A stretch of 39,189 nt of DNA from Candidatus Kuenenia stuttgartensis (GTDB lineage Bacteria; Planctomycetota; Planctomycetia; Planctomycetales; Planctomycetaceae): contig CAMDPK010000060.1 of NCBI GenBank assembly GCA_945904015.1, positions 1-39,189 on the forward strand, given 5' to 3'. The translations under genes and the position numbers were made by a program. Position 1 is the stretch's first letter, and every line of letters starts with the position of its first letter. Below the pieces are notes generated by a model. That model saw only the letters and a program-made list of their open reading frames with translations, ran no database searches and was not told the origin of the DNA. Shown in pieces: positions 7,899 to 16,247 of the stretch.

Positions 7899-9104
7899 AT
7901 GGACATCCTGAAAAACTTGCTCTCTGGACTGCTCTCGAAGGATCAATTCGCCGAGGCAGTCCTTGCCGGATTCCGTCTGGCGGGAGACCGGAGAGAACTC
8001 AAATACGACCAGGAGAACTTTCGCCTCAGGCACTCCAATGGTGAGGAAATCAATCTCACCAGTTTATTTCAGGAACACTGCCAGCTACCTCCCAAAGATC
8101 GCCAAGCGCAACTCAAACGAATCGTGCAGGCGTTCTTGACGGCACGAGATGAATTGCCAGAGTCGTTTGACGAAGCCCGTCCGAATCTCCGTCCCAAGGT
8201 CTGGCTCCGTTGGTCGATTGTGAACATCGAACTACAACAGCGCTTGGCTGGCAAGACTTCGTTTGAGTCTCCGCATTACCCACTCGGCAGCCATCTCGTC
8301 ACGGGCCTTGTTTACGACATGCCTGCCGCCATGCGATCATTGTCGCAAGGTGATCTCGATAAATGGGGTGTGAGCTACTACGAAGCGGCGGAGATTGCCT
8401 GCGAGAATCTGAGCGAAACCTCCCTTGTTTATTCCAAGATTGGCGACCGCTTCCGCTCGGCGATGTCGGGAGACAACTACGACTCCTGCCGAATTCTGCT
8501 CAAGGATCAGATTTCTTCGTGGGATGTGTTGGGCGACTGCGTGGCAATGGTGCCCCAGCGTGATGCCCTGTACGTCACTGGCAGTAAGGACGACACCGGG
8601 TTGAAGATCATGCTCGATCTCACCGCAGCGACTTTGCAGGATCAACCTCGACCACTCTCGCCAATCCCGCTGCGGCTTGTCGCTGGCGAATGGGAAGACT
8701 GGATGATTCCCAGCACGCACGAACTGTTCCCACGATTCAATCAGCTTCAGACGGAATTCATCGGTGGTCTCTACGCTCAGCAAAAGGAGTTACTGGACGC
8801 CATCCACGAGAAGGAGGGAGCCGGTCCTTTCGTCGCCTCGTATTCAGCCATCCACAAGAAACCAACGGACCCACTTCTGACGTATTGCGTTTGGGGGCAG
8901 GACGTGGACTCACTGCTCCCGAAGACGCAGCTCATCTTCTTCGTCGGCCCGGCAGGTGCCGCTGCAGTTGGTCAATGGGGGCGAGTCGCCGAGGTTGTTG
9001 GTGATCTGCTTGAACTGGATGAGAACCTGTATCCCGTTCGTTACCGAGTGAAACAAACCCCAACGCAGGAGCAGTTGGATGCCATTGGGAAGATGGAGTT
9101 GTGA
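7899..9104 (+). CDS. DUF1444 family protein
   Basis: A 401-residue soluble protein. The start is ATG 7899; a GTG at 7896 is also possible. The middle, with SCRILLKDQISSWDVLGDC and VPQRDALYVTGSKD (around residues 187-235), matches the hallmark of DUF1444/YtpQ-like proteins, and the C-terminus carries the conserved tail. The function of the family is not established. It sits where the original cassette gene at 7731 breaks off, and decayed sequence follows at 9150, so it looks like a newcomer. No operon partner is seen. Confidence 0.75.
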   Translation: MDILKNLLSGLLSKDQFAEAVLAGFRLAGDRRELKYDQENFRLRHSNGEEINLTSLFQEHCQLPPKDRQAQLKRIVQAFLTARDELPESFDEARPNLRPKVWLRWSIVNIELQQRLAGKTSFESPHYPLGSHLVTGLVYDMPAAMRSLSQGDLDKWGVSYYEAAEIACENLSETSLVYSKIGDRFRSAMSGDNYDSCRILLKDQISSWDVLGDCVAMVPQRDALYVTGSKDDTGLKIMLDLTAATLQDQPRPLSPIPLRLVAGEWEDWMIPSTHELFPRFNQLQTEFIGGLYAQQKELLDAIHEKEGAGPFVASYSAIHKKPTDPLLTYCVWGQDVDSLLPKTQLIFFVGPAGAAAVGQWGRVAEVVGDLLELDENLYPVRYRVKQTPTQEQLDAIGKMEL

Positions 9105-9149
9105 ATAACGGCGACTAACAAATTGTTCCCGGTCTTTCCGTCAGCGTCA

Positions 9150-9554
9150 CGGGACAGGCAACCGTTACCCCGGCATTGGCGGACGTGCTGTTCGACTTGG
9201 CCGTCAAGTTCGCTGAGAAGATGCATTTCCCGTCGACGTGCAGCACGTCTTGACGGCAATGATTTTGGCCGCTCGGAATGGAGAGATTCCGCCAACCGCA
9301 CGAATCTGATCTGACGACCCAGCGTTGGTGGCCATCTCAATGAAGCCTGTGTCGACAGTTTTTCCAAGTTCGATGGCAAGGTCGGCATGGACGATTGAGG
9401 CCGAACCCCTCAGACGTTCGTGTCCAAGGGTATCGGCAAGGTGGAGGACGCCACCAAGGCGTGTTTGGCTCGTCTCTATCTCCAGTTCGACGTGGCCGAT
9501 TCCAGTGATCGTGTAGTGGGGAAGTTGCTGGCGACTGGTGGAGCGGCGGGGTAG
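9150..9554 (+). pseudogene. Decayed cassette gene (frameshifts and stops)
   Basis: Protein-like sequence is spread over frames. VTPALADVLFDLAVKFAEKM (9160-9220) leads by a frame change into PVDVQHVLTAMILAARNGEI. Then GHLNEACVDSFSKFDGKVG, a TGA, and GRTPQTFVSKGIGKVEDATK / ACLARLYLQFDVADSSDRVV end at TAG 9552. The pieces read as one or two genes disabled by small indels and a nonsense codon. I cannot name the family. It may be the remainder of the gene that starts at 7731. Confidence 0.5.
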
Positions 9555-9620
9555 ATTGTTTTTGGTTGCCGAGTTCGTTGTATTTCGGTCGAACTCGACC
9601 AATGAAAGCTGAGGCTTCCC

Positions 9621-9911
9621 GTGACACTGACAATTGATTTGCCACCGGCGTTGGAAAGTGACGTGCGTCAGCAAGCGGCGAGACGCGGCCAGAAGGTCAA
9701 CGAGTTTGTCGTTCACGCCGTCGAGGCGCAACTTGCGAAAGCTCAATCGGGCGACGCGTCGAATGCGCCGACGTCAGTGCCCACACAGGGCAAGCGGGGA
9801 TACACCGCGGATGAAGTCATTGCCATGCTGAAAATGCCGCAGCCAGCCGCCGATGACGTCGAGTGCCAACAGATTCTTGAAGAGGAACTGCTCAGAAAGC
9901 ATGGCCAATGA
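9621..9911 (+). CDS. VapB-type antitoxin
   Basis: A 96-residue protein from GTG 9621. The N-terminus MTLTIDLPPALESDVRQQAA, with QKVNEFVVHAVEAQL, is a ribbon-helix-helix DNA-binding domain that would repress its own operon. The C-terminus (EVIAMLKMP...EEELLRKH) would wrap the PIN toxin. The stop overlaps the toxin ATG (ATGA, 9908-9911), as expected for a VapBC operon. Confidence 0.8.
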   Translation: MTLTIDLPPALESDVRQQAARRGQKVNEFVVHAVEAQLAKAQSGDASNAPTSVPTQGKRGYTADEVIAMLKMPQPAADDVECQQILEEELLRKHGQ

Positions 9912-10375
9912 ACGTCCTCTTCGATCTCAATGTCATTCTGGATGTCGTTCTCAATCGCCAGCCGTGGGTCGTCGAATCGAAACAAGTCTGGGACGCTCAT
10001 CAGACCGGAAGGATTTTTGGTCGGCTGGTTGCCACTGAGCTGACGAACTTGTTTTACATCGCGCGTCGAGTGACGGACACGGCAACTGCACGCACCGCAG
10101 TCCGCACTTGTTTGGAGACGTTCGACGTTCTGCCAGTGGATCAAGTCGCGCTGCGAGACGCGGATTCCCAGCCCGGAGTTGATTACGAAGATAATGTCCT
10201 TATCGCGGTTGCAGTCGCGGGCGGAATGAATGTGATTGTGACCCGTGACGCGGGCGACTTTGAACACAGCCCCGTTGAAGTGCTCACGCCAGCGGAATTG
10301 CTTCAACGACTTGCGGAGTCCGTGGCCTCGCCCCCGTCGGAACCAGCAGCGCGGTTCGCACATCGAGCTGGATGA
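9908..10375 (+). CDS. VapC-type PIN-domain toxin
   Basis: A 155-residue PIN ribonuclease. The acidic metal-binding residues are visible: the N-terminal Asp in LFDLNVILDVVLNR, the central Glu in ATELTNLFYIARR, and Asp-Tyr-Glu-Asp plus RDAGDF near residues 95-118. Such toxins cut tRNA or rRNA and are blocked by the antitoxin encoded just upstream. The last ~15 residues (SPPSEPAARFAHRAG) look like read-through into cassette DNA past an insertion edge near 10330. It is probably functional because the PIN core is complete. Confidence 0.82.
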   Translation: MNVLFDLNVILDVVLNRQPWVVESKQVWDAHQTGRIFGRLVATELTNLFYIARRVTDTATARTAVRTCLETFDVLPVDQVALRDADSQPGVDYEDNVLIAVAVAGGMNVIVTRDAGDFEHSPVEVLTPAELLQRLAESVASPPSEPAARFAHRAG

Positions 10376-10524
10376 TCTGGGCTGCAAGTTCGCCGCGCAC
10401 TCTCCGGTGGCAGGGCCGACGCTGAGGCCGTGCGACACACGCTCGGCCACGCTGACCGCCGAACGCGCGTGACTCGAACCACACGAGCTCGCGGATCCAG
10501 CCGCTGGACCAATCTCTTTTCTCT
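10376..10524 (-). other. Spacer with a tRNA-like relic on the minus strand
   Basis: On the minus strand, around 10510-10465, a D-arm-like GTCC-AGCGGCT-GGAT hairpin is followed by GGTTCGAGTC (10471-10480 on plus, as its complement), a match to the tRNA T-loop/B-box. No full anticodon arm or paired acceptor can be folded, so this is at most a relic or mimic. No protein gene is supported here. Confidence 0.3.
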
Positions 10525-10580
10525 CGCCTCGTGTGTGCGAGGCGGTGGCTTGTGTTGCGACCGCCCCAGCGGGTGGTCGC
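10525..10580 (+). promoter_or_regulatory. Paired leader hairpins upstream of the 64-residue gene
   Basis: CGCCTCG-TGTGTG-CGAGGCG (10525-10544) and GCGACCGCCC-CAGC-GGGTGGTCGC (10557-10580, ten pairs with one G-T) end 27 bases before the ATG at 10608. The second hairpin shares its GACCGCCC core and spacing with the leader of the sigma-like gene (6887-6907). Confidence 0.55.
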
Positions 10581-10607
10581 GGAATTCTCTTCCCGGAGTT
10601 TGCACCA

Positions 10608-10801
10608 TGTCTCAACGTGATTTGAACCGCGCCATTGCCCAGGCCACCGGCGAAGACCTCTCGACGATTATCGGTATGGGCTTCAGCGAGCTGACGCCAT
10701 TCCCGATCGAACGCGAACCACACGTTCTGGATTGGGACGAGTACGACCAGGAGCACAACGTCTCGGTCATCCCGCAATTTCGCCGTTCGTCGGTCGCGTA
10801 G
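10608..10801 (+). CDS. Conserved-looking small cassette protein
   Basis: A 64-residue acidic protein beginning MSQRDLNRAIAQATGEDL; TIIGMGFSEL and HVLDWDEYDQEHN follow. CCCGGAG is a modest ribosome-binding site about 10 bases upstream. It starts well inside a longer open frame, but the leader hairpins and the 64-codon body support the ATG at 10608. I know similar short proteins only as unnamed planctomycete sequences, and no function can be assigned. It lies immediately before the clamp-like gene. Confidence 0.65.
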
Positions 10802-10857
10802 TCAGCGGCCGGCTTCGCGAACATTCCTCTTCATCCTCCAGCTCGAAGGACTTCCCG

Positions 10858-12336
10858 TTGATCACCATTTCCCAACAACTCGTCCAACAACTGTGCGGCG
10901 TCTTCCGCAGACTGCTGCCACCTTCGCCGAGCCAGGCCGACCAATCGGTCCAGTTCGTGGCGGGCGCTGCTGGCCTGCGCGTTCGCCTGCACAATCGCGC
11001 TGGTGCGGTGGAATATCAACGTGCTGGGAATCTGCCGGTGGAGTCGTTTGCAATTCCGCTCACGGCGTTGTTCGCGTGCGAGGGAACTCGCGCCGATCAG
11101 CCCGTGACCCTGGAATCACGCACTGACGGCCACGTCGTGCTGCGCTGGGACGACCATGCGGTTCCCCGATCGCTCGTCGTCGAGTCTTGGCCACGGTTCC
11201 ATGAATCACTGCCGACGCCCTCGTCGTGGGCCGTGAATCCGCCCCGGCTGCTGACCGCGCTGCAGGACACGCTGGAGACGACTGCCACCGCCGAGGGACG
11301 GCGATTCGCCGTCGACTGCATTCAACTGCGGGGCCATGCTGGCGACATCGTCGCGACGGACTTGCATCAGATTCTGTGTGTGTCCGGTTTCGTTTTTCCG
11401 TGGGACGACGAGCTGCTCGTGAAGCGGTCTGAAGTTTTCGCCAGCCGGGAGCTGCCCACCGATCAGCCGCTGGAAGTGGGCCGCACCGAACAGCAGGTGG
11501 TCTTTCGCTGCGGTTCGTGGAGCATTTGGCTCCCTCTGGACCTGGCTGGCCAGTTCCCGTGCGCCGCCAACGTGATTTCTGATCCGGCGACGGCGACGTC
11601 GCGCTGGAAGCTGAGCGACATTGACGCCGATTATTTGCTGGAGGTCATCCCGCGCCTTCCCTGCCATGACCCCGAAACGCAACCCCTGACGATCGACCTC
11701 AACGGCCACGTCGCGCTGCTCACCAAATCGGAGAGCGCGGAGACGATCACGCACGTCCTGCTGCGGAACTCGCAGCATCTGGGGGACGATCTCCGCTGTC
11801 ACACCGACCGCCGCTATCTGGTTCGCGCCCTGCGGCTGGGCTTCCGTGAGATCTTTCTGCACGGAGCCGAGACACCTCCCGTCTGCCGCGATGCACAGCG
11901 GACCTACGCCTGGGCACTGCTCCAGGCGGAGCACGCGTTGGCTGCGACCGACCACATGCTCTCGCTGACTTCTCCCGTTTCCACATTGGCAGCGACCTCG
12001 CCGCCGCAGCGCCTGCTCACGCCGCGCCGCCGCCACTCACCTCAAGACAGGACACCCGCTCAAATGACACACAACCGCGTTGCCGAAACTCTGGCCGGTT
12101 CCACACCGCAGCCCACGAACGGCACAGCACCACCGGCTGCCAACAGCAAAACTCAAGATACGACCACCGGCCTGGCTGCCGTACTCCGCGAGGCCGAAGC
12201 CGTGCAAGTCGCCTTGCGCGAGTCGCACACACGCGTCAGCCACTTGATTGCGGCGCTCAAACGGCACCGTCGGCAATCCAAGCTGATGCAGTCCACGCTG
12301 GCGTCGATCAAACAACTTCAACAGCTTGAGGTCTGA
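10858..12336 (+). CDS. Divergent DnaN-like sliding-clamp protein (proposed)
   Basis: A 492-residue protein from TTG 10858 with an AAGGA site 7 bases upstream. Three consecutive segments follow the beta-clamp plan. Domain 1 is about 30-120, with IPLTALFACEG and HVVLRWDD. Domain 2 is about 125-240: RRFAVDCIQL, then GDIVATDLHQILCV where clamps have VATDGHRLA, then ELLVKRSEVFASREL, PLEVGRTEQQVVFRCG, and a Gly-x-Phe-Pro before a short loop. Domain 3 is about 250-355: YLLEVIPRLP, a strand pair, DRRYLVRALRLG where clamps have NxxYLxDxLxAL, and a final RTYAWALL where clamps have YVVMPM. After residue 360 comes a linker and a C-terminal coiled coil (REAEAVQVALRESHTRVSHL). The similarity is by eye only. 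Without structural confirmation it remains a hypothetical protein; if real, it would be a replication or repair clamp of a mobile element. Confidence 0.55.
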   Translation: MITISQQLVQQLCGVFRRLLPPSPSQADQSVQFVAGAAGLRVRLHNRAGAVEYQRAGNLPVESFAIPLTALFACEGTRADQPVTLESRTDGHVVLRWDDHAVPRSLVVESWPRFHESLPTPSSWAVNPPRLLTALQDTLETTATAEGRRFAVDCIQLRGHAGDIVATDLHQILCVSGFVFPWDDELLVKRSEVFASRELPTDQPLEVGRTEQQVVFRCGSWSIWLPLDLAGQFPCAANVISDPATATSRWKLSDIDADYLLEVIPRLPCHDPETQPLTIDLNGHVALLTKSESAETITHVLLRNSQHLGDDLRCHTDRRYLVRALRLGFREIFLHGAETPPVCRDAQRTYAWALLQAEHALAATDHMLSLTSPVSTLAATSPPQRLLTPRRRHSPQDRTPAQMTHNRVAETLAGSTPQPTNGTAPPAANSKTQDTTTGLAAVLREAEAVQVALRESHTRVSHLIAALKRHRRQSKLMQSTLASIKQLQQLEV

Positions 12337-12370
12337 GTCGCCGGGCCAAGCCCTGCCAAACAGTTTCGCT

Positions 12371-12413
12371 GGCCGTGATCCGCGAGTCATTGCGCGACTC
12401 GTGGATCGCGGCC
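12371..12413 (+). terminator. Strong hairpin after the clamp-like gene
   Basis: Arms 12371-12388 and 12396-12413 pair over 18 positions (GGCCGTGATCCGCGAGTC on the left, two G-T pairs) around a 7-base loop, 34 bases after the stop. There is no T-run, so it could be a processing or mRNA-stability signal rather than an intrinsic terminator. Confidence 0.5.
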
Positions 12414-12480
12414 ACTGCCTGATGCTCGCGCGGATGGCGCGGGCGGTTCTTCGTTTCCGTTTCTCAGGAGTCTCTTCGAA

Positions 12481-12651
12481 ATGGGTGCCCGTCAAAAATT
12501 GAACTCCGCTTACGTCAACGGCGCGCTAATCTTGGCGATGGTCGTGGGCGTCGGCTGCGAGTCGCTCACCGCGTTCATCGTCGCGGTCCTCTTCTGCATC
12601 GCGTCTTCGCTGTACACCGGCGACCTCCGTGTCGGTTCGCGGCGGCGCTAG
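12481..12651 (+). CDS. Tiny membrane protein of the cassette
   Basis: A 56-residue protein beginning MGARQKLNSAYVNGALILAM. Residues about 14-46 form one long or two short hydrophobic segments (LILAMVVGVGCE, LTAFIVAVLFCIAS), and the end is basic (RVGSRRR). CAGGAG lies 14 bases upstream. It was too short for routine open-frame cut-offs but has a clear start, composition and context between the clamp-like gene and the next cassette gene. Function unknown. Confidence 0.55.
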   Translation: MGARQKLNSAYVNGALILAMVVGVGCESLTAFIVAVLFCIASSLYTGDLRVGSRRR

Positions 12652-12767
12652 CTCGCGCACGCAGCGAGAGTCTGTTCTGTCTGGGCCGACACAACGCCGG
12701 TTCTGTCGAGGTTGCTGTCGCGCTCCTATTCGTCCGTGTCTGAATCCTTGATTCCAGGAGATTCTCC

Positions 12768-13205
12768 ATGCCGTTGACTCTCAGTATCGGTTTCAGCCGC
12801 AAGGTCGGCGAAGCCAACTACGGCTCGCGCGGAGCGAGCGTGGACTTGTCGCAGGAACTCGATTCTAGCCTCGTCACCGATCCGCAGAAGCTGCAAGCTC
12901 ACATCCACGAACTCTTCCTTCAGGCGCAGGCCGCAGTGGCCGAAGAGTTGCGTGCCACGCCACTCACGCCGGCCGATCAGGGCACCGCGTGCCGCGACAC
13001 TTCGGAACGTGGAGCGAACCGCGTCACTCCCCCGGTGCCGAACCACCCGCCTGTGGCCACAGCGGCTCAAGTCCGCGCGCTGCACGCGATCGCACGCCGG
13101 CAATTGTTCGATCTGGCGGACCTGCTGCGCGAGCGGTTCGATCACGACCAGCCCGAAGCTCTCTCACTGGATGAGGCGAGCTCTTTGATCCGCGAGTTCG
13201 GCTAA
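12768..13205 (+). CDS. Conserved-looking cassette protein with a C-terminal helical domain
   Basis: A 145-residue protein with a well-placed CCAGGAG site. The N-terminus MPLTLSIGFSRKVGEANYGS looks like a beta-strand start, a helical stretch follows around residues 40-65, then a disordered Pro/Thr linker. The C-terminal ~45 residues (AAQVRALHAIARRQLFDLAD, LLRERF, LSLDEASSLIREFG) resemble a small DNA- or ligand-binding helical module. Unnamed in my knowledge. An ACAGCC/GGCTGT hairpin (13205-13226) overlaps the stop region. Confidence 0.65.
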   Translation: MPLTLSIGFSRKVGEANYGSRGASVDLSQELDSSLVTDPQKLQAHIHELFLQAQAAVAEELRATPLTPADQGTACRDTSERGANRVTPPVPNHPPVATAAQVRALHAIARRQLFDLADLLRERFDHDQPEALSLDEASSLIREFG

Positions 13206-13832
13206 CAGCCCACCCCGCGAGGCTGTCCTGCGCACGCCGGCTGAGCCTGGGATGGCACGTCCCGATCACGTGAACGAGTGGGCGCTGCGACTGAACCGTC
13301 GGGACTCACTCACGCGTGTGTCTTCTGGATCGGTTGATCGAATCGGTTCCTCGATGTTGTCCCGTGCGCTTCCCGGCCCGTCTCGCCGTTCCCAGCGCGT
13401 GCTGTCGCATGCGACTGGGTGGCCGACGGGTCGGGGAGAACACCAGATTGCCAAGGACGCGATTTCTTTTAGCTATCAGGCAATTCCCAAATGTCGCTCA
13501 GCACATCTGGCACTCACCAATTCTGCGTCGGGAAACCAGCCCGAGCCGCGATGGTACGACCAGCGACTTGACCGACAGTCATCTTCACCCAGGTGGAAGT
13601 CAGCGGGAATGATCAAATGTTCTTCAGGACTCGTTTCCCGTGATGTCCGTGAGCCTCGCGTATACCGCCAATCACAGATGGAGTTCATTCAGGATGGCGT
13701 GGAGTTGATCGCCGAACAGAATCGTCGAACAGAATCGTCGAAGCGGCGTCTCGCCGCTGGCACTTGGTCAAATCGATGAAGCGGTAAGCTGCCGCTTCGA
13801 TTGCGTTTCGACTCCTGCCGCCAACCTCGGTT
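13206..13832. other. Long non-coding or decayed stretch
   Basis: It contains the hairpin ACAGCC...GGCTGT (13205-13226), a minus-strand B-box-like GGTTCAGTC (complement at 13289-13297), a short frame at 13492 (MSLSTSGTHQFCVGKPARAA, with TGA soon after) that may be a gene fragment, and a 13-base tandem repeat CGAACAGAATCGT (13713-13738). No gene can be supported. Confidence 0.5.
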
Positions 13833-14117
13833 TCATTTCGGACTTTTGGCACGGATGGCGATGTGCTCTGCATCTCGGCACAGCCAGCTCTCGATCGAGA
13901 GCCAAGTCTCTTTGAGGAGGCTCAAATTCGAAACGATCCAGCCGCCGCAGCGGCGGACAAGCCGGCGCAGGCGGTCGATGTCCGCTGGCAGCACGTTCCA
14001 GAATCCGGCTGCGACCGGGCCGTTCAGCACGGCCGGCCACAGTGGATCCTCCCATTGGGAAATCCAACCGGCGCAGTCGGAGTCTTCCGAGATCGCGGAC
14101 ATCGCCTGTTGCAGGTC
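13833..14117 (-). pseudogene. Small hypothetical protein, 5'-truncated
   Basis: About 95 codons on the minus strand: LQQAMSAISEDSDCAGWISQ, WEDPLWPAVLNGPVAAGFWN, DIDRLRRLVRRCGGWIVSNL, then WLSIESW. The pattern (ISE...AGW..WE..LW, then LRRL...GGW) resembles a widespread family of short proteins of unknown role. The frame runs on upstream into IS66 sequence at 14118, which is not its own N-terminus, so the start was lost to the IS66 fragment. Confidence 0.55.
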
Positions 14118-14343
14118 GATGCAATTGGCTCTTCGTGGGCAGCGAACAAGGCGGACACATCGCCGCCACGATCCTGACTTTGATCGCCAGAGCGATCCGA
14201 CACAGACTCGATCCGTTCGCCTACCTCCGCGACCTACTCCGCCGACTCCCCACGATCGCCAAAAACGGAACTCGTCACACTGATCGCCAACCACTGGCAA
14301 CCGGCGTGACGCCACAACTCCACATGCTCCGCCGGACGCTTAC
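14118..14343 (+). mobile_element. tnpC: IS66 right-end fragment (3' end of tnpC with terminal repeat)
   Basis: The plus strand reads NWLFVGSEQGGHIAATILTL, RHRLDPFAYLRDLLRRLPTI, the conserved C-terminus of the IS66 DDE transposase. One extra A in a run near 14266 shifts the frame; without it the sequence would end VTLIANHWQPA. The fragment ends in GCCGGACGCTTAC (14331-14343), the complement of the GTAAGCGTCCGGC end found at 20439 and 24385. The catalytic residues are absent. Confidence 0.85.
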
Positions 14344-14447
14344 CAAACAGGCGAGTGACGAGTCCGCGACGTAGTTTTGTTACTGAACATAAAAATGCAC
14401 TGTTGACATTGCGACAAAAGTTTGGAAAAACAGATCACTATGAGCCC

Positions 14448-14567
14448 ATGAACTTATGCTGTATAGCAGTGGACGCAAGTTTCGAATGGCAGAAGAAGCT
14501 GCTGGAACTGGTGTCGTCGCCCGAGTCGTTAGCGGACGTCACGGATGAGACACCAAATCAAGGATGA
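14448..14567 (+). CDS. Very small open frame, doubtful
   Basis: A possible 39-residue product (MNLCCIAVDASFEWQKKLLE and onward) ending TGA 14565, 4 bases before the next gene. There is no good ribosome-binding site. The frame is open upstream to 14355. It may be the 3' remnant of a longer gene removed with the IS66 insertion. Confidence 0.25.
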   Translation: MNLCCIAVDASFEWQKKLLELVSSPESLADVTDETPNQG

Positions 14568-14571
14568 TACC

Positions 14572-15072
14572 ATGAAGAACGCGGACGATGTACGGCCATT
14601 TTTCATCCCCGACAAACTGGATTACGAAGCGGTCCCGGAATCGTTGAGCGCTGCGATCGAAGGGTTGGTCGAGCCGCTCCATAAGTCCTATGTGCTGGAA
14701 GTTGACGACCCACTCGAACGTTCTTTCGGGAACTCGCTGGTCACCTGCCAAATGATGGAGATCCTCGACCAGATTCAACTAGGCGATGCGATTGTCGGAG
14801 ATACGAAGTCAGAGCAAGCTCTAACGCGCCAAGCTCAACTGTTGCATCGTCTGCATCGCGATTTCTCCATCAAGTGCAAGCTGTCCGATGCGCTCATTCG
14901 CTGCCGATCATCCCAGCGACAAATGCTGGCCGGCGATCCCCTGATCAATCACGAGCAGTTCGGGATTCCGTCGCTATTCGATAATGTTCCGGAACGTCGT
15001 GCAAATCCGATCGAGGCTGCTCATAACGAAGTCGTCGGTGACAAAGATGTCGGCGATGAGAGGCAACCGTGA
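14572..15072 (+). CDS. Hypothetical protein
   Basis: A 166-residue protein starting MKNADDVRPFFIPDKLDY, with AAGGA 7 bases before the ATG; an in-frame ATG at 14545 lacks such a site. It is acidic with long predicted helices (residues ~25-50 and ~90-125: RQAQLLHRLHRDFSIKCKLS). No transmembrane segment and no recognisable domain. It lies between an IS66 end and the next cassette gene. Confidence 0.5.
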   Translation: MKNADDVRPFFIPDKLDYEAVPESLSAAIEGLVEPLHKSYVLEVDDPLERSFGNSLVTCQMMEILDQIQLGDAIVGDTKSEQALTRQAQLLHRLHRDFSIKCKLSDALIRCRSSQRQMLAGDPLINHEQFGIPSLFDNVPERRANPIEAAHNEVVGDKDVGDERQP

Positions 15073-15172
15073 TGGATCGCCAGCTCCAATTCCGTTGGTA
15101 CGGACATGAATCATGGCGGCGTTGGATGTCGGTATCATTCGCTCAATCTGACAGGACGAGAAGGAGTATGAG

Positions 15173-16225
15173 ATGTCAGCCGCAGACTTTCTGAAACTCC
15201 AACATTGGATTCTCGGACCAACTTGGCGCGTGCAATTCGCGCAGCAGCATCAGCATTCGGGTTTATCGCAGGCGTATCGAGCCGCCGATCCAGCACTCAG
15301 TGAGATCTTCCGCGGCTTGAATGTGAGTGATCGTGCCGCATCGCAGGGCACTTCTTCGAACGTCAACTTCGCGAGTCCGTCTTGGGCGATTGTCAATGCA
15401 CTGAATTGCCAAACCGAACTCGTCGGCTGGCTGAAGCTGTTCACTCTGGTCGGCCTCGCGCGGGAGGAGATCGAGAAGTCGACCGGGTTAAGCCGGCAGG
15501 TGCTGCAGCGTTGGCAAATGGCGTTCTTCGACGTTGAAGGATTTCTGACATCTGACGTCTGGCTACATGCCAACGTGATCCACCCGGAAGTCCAAGCGGG
15601 ACGCTGGCTGTGGGCCTCTCGACTCAAATTCGCGCTAGGCGGCGGACCAGTCGTGGCACGAAAGATTCTACAGGCAGAGACGCGAAGTCCGCGCGACGAG
15701 ACGGAGCGCAAAGAATTCCAGGCGCTCCAGATTGGCCTGCAAATCAGCGCGGCGCGTCTGGAACCGTGCAAAACTGAGTCTGCTCGCCTGCGGCAAATCA
15801 AGAACCTCCAGGAAGAGATCGCGCAGGAGCAACGCCTGAACGCCACCAAGCTCCAAACGGAAGCCCAAATCTTGGCCGACGAGCGGCGGCCGATGGAGCC
15901 GAAACGCCGGCAGCCAGCGCAAGCCGCGAGAGAACAGCTCCAGGCCCAGCGGGATGACGAGCGACGCGCCTCCGCGCGAGCGGCGTCTTCGCCGCTGGCG
16001 AAGTTGCGCTGGAAGTCTGCCGCAGTCCCGCAGCGCCACGGCGAAGCGTTGCGGCAGTCACCGGGGCTTTGCGACCAAGCGTCGTTCACCGCGACGATCA
16101 TCACGCTGGCCAAGGATTGGCGGACTTCCGGCGAACTCGAGCAGCGTGGCATCTCAGTGGTTCGCTCGGGGACGATGGCACCCGCGCTGTCGGACCTGTC
16201 GCAGGCGGAAGTCGCGACGGACTAA
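15173..16225 (+). CDS. Cassette protein with an HTH-like segment and coiled coil
   Basis: A 350-residue protein with GAAGGAG 8 bases upstream. The N-terminal domain begins MSAADFLKLQHWILGPTWRV. Residues about 95-122 (VGLAREEIEKSTGLSRQVLQ) look like a helix-turn-helix, and ARKILQAETRSPRDETERKE leads to a long Gln/Glu/Arg-rich coiled coil (about 190-285). The segment SSPLAKLRWKS is reminiscent of similar planctomycete proteins, all unnamed. A DNA-binding or structural role is possible. The gene following it starts 23 bases on. Confidence 0.6.
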   Translation: MSAADFLKLQHWILGPTWRVQFAQQHQHSGLSQAYRAADPALSEIFRGLNVSDRAASQGTSSNVNFASPSWAIVNALNCQTELVGWLKLFTLVGLAREEIEKSTGLSRQVLQRWQMAFFDVEGFLTSDVWLHANVIHPEVQAGRWLWASRLKFALGGGPVVARKILQAETRSPRDETERKEFQALQIGLQISAARLEPCKTESARLRQIKNLQEEIAQEQRLNATKLQTEAQILADERRPMEPKRRQPAQAAREQLQAQRDDERRASARAASSPLAKLRWKSAAVPQRHGEALRQSPGLCDQASFTATIITLAKDWRTSGELEQRGISVVRSGTMAPALSDLSQAEVATD

Positions 16226-16247
16226 TTCATCAAATCGGGAGCAACTC

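Noticed and set aside
10465..10515. Functional tRNA gene on the minus strand
   Set aside because: A T-loop-like and a D-arm-like motif are present, but there is no complete anticodon arm and no paired acceptor stem.
13713..13738. Short tandem repeat as a possible CRISPR or iteron
   Set aside because: There are only two 13-base units with no spacers, and I see no CRISPR array anywhere in the window.
15250..16152. Minus-strand 300-codon frame
   Set aside because: Antisense to the cassette coiled-coil protein. Composition is Arg/Ser/Cys-rich and no ribosome-binding site is present.
15954..16247. N-terminal extension of the gene at 16248
   Set aside because: The extension is an Arg-rich shadow of the previous gene, and a good ribosome-binding site precedes the ATG at 16248.
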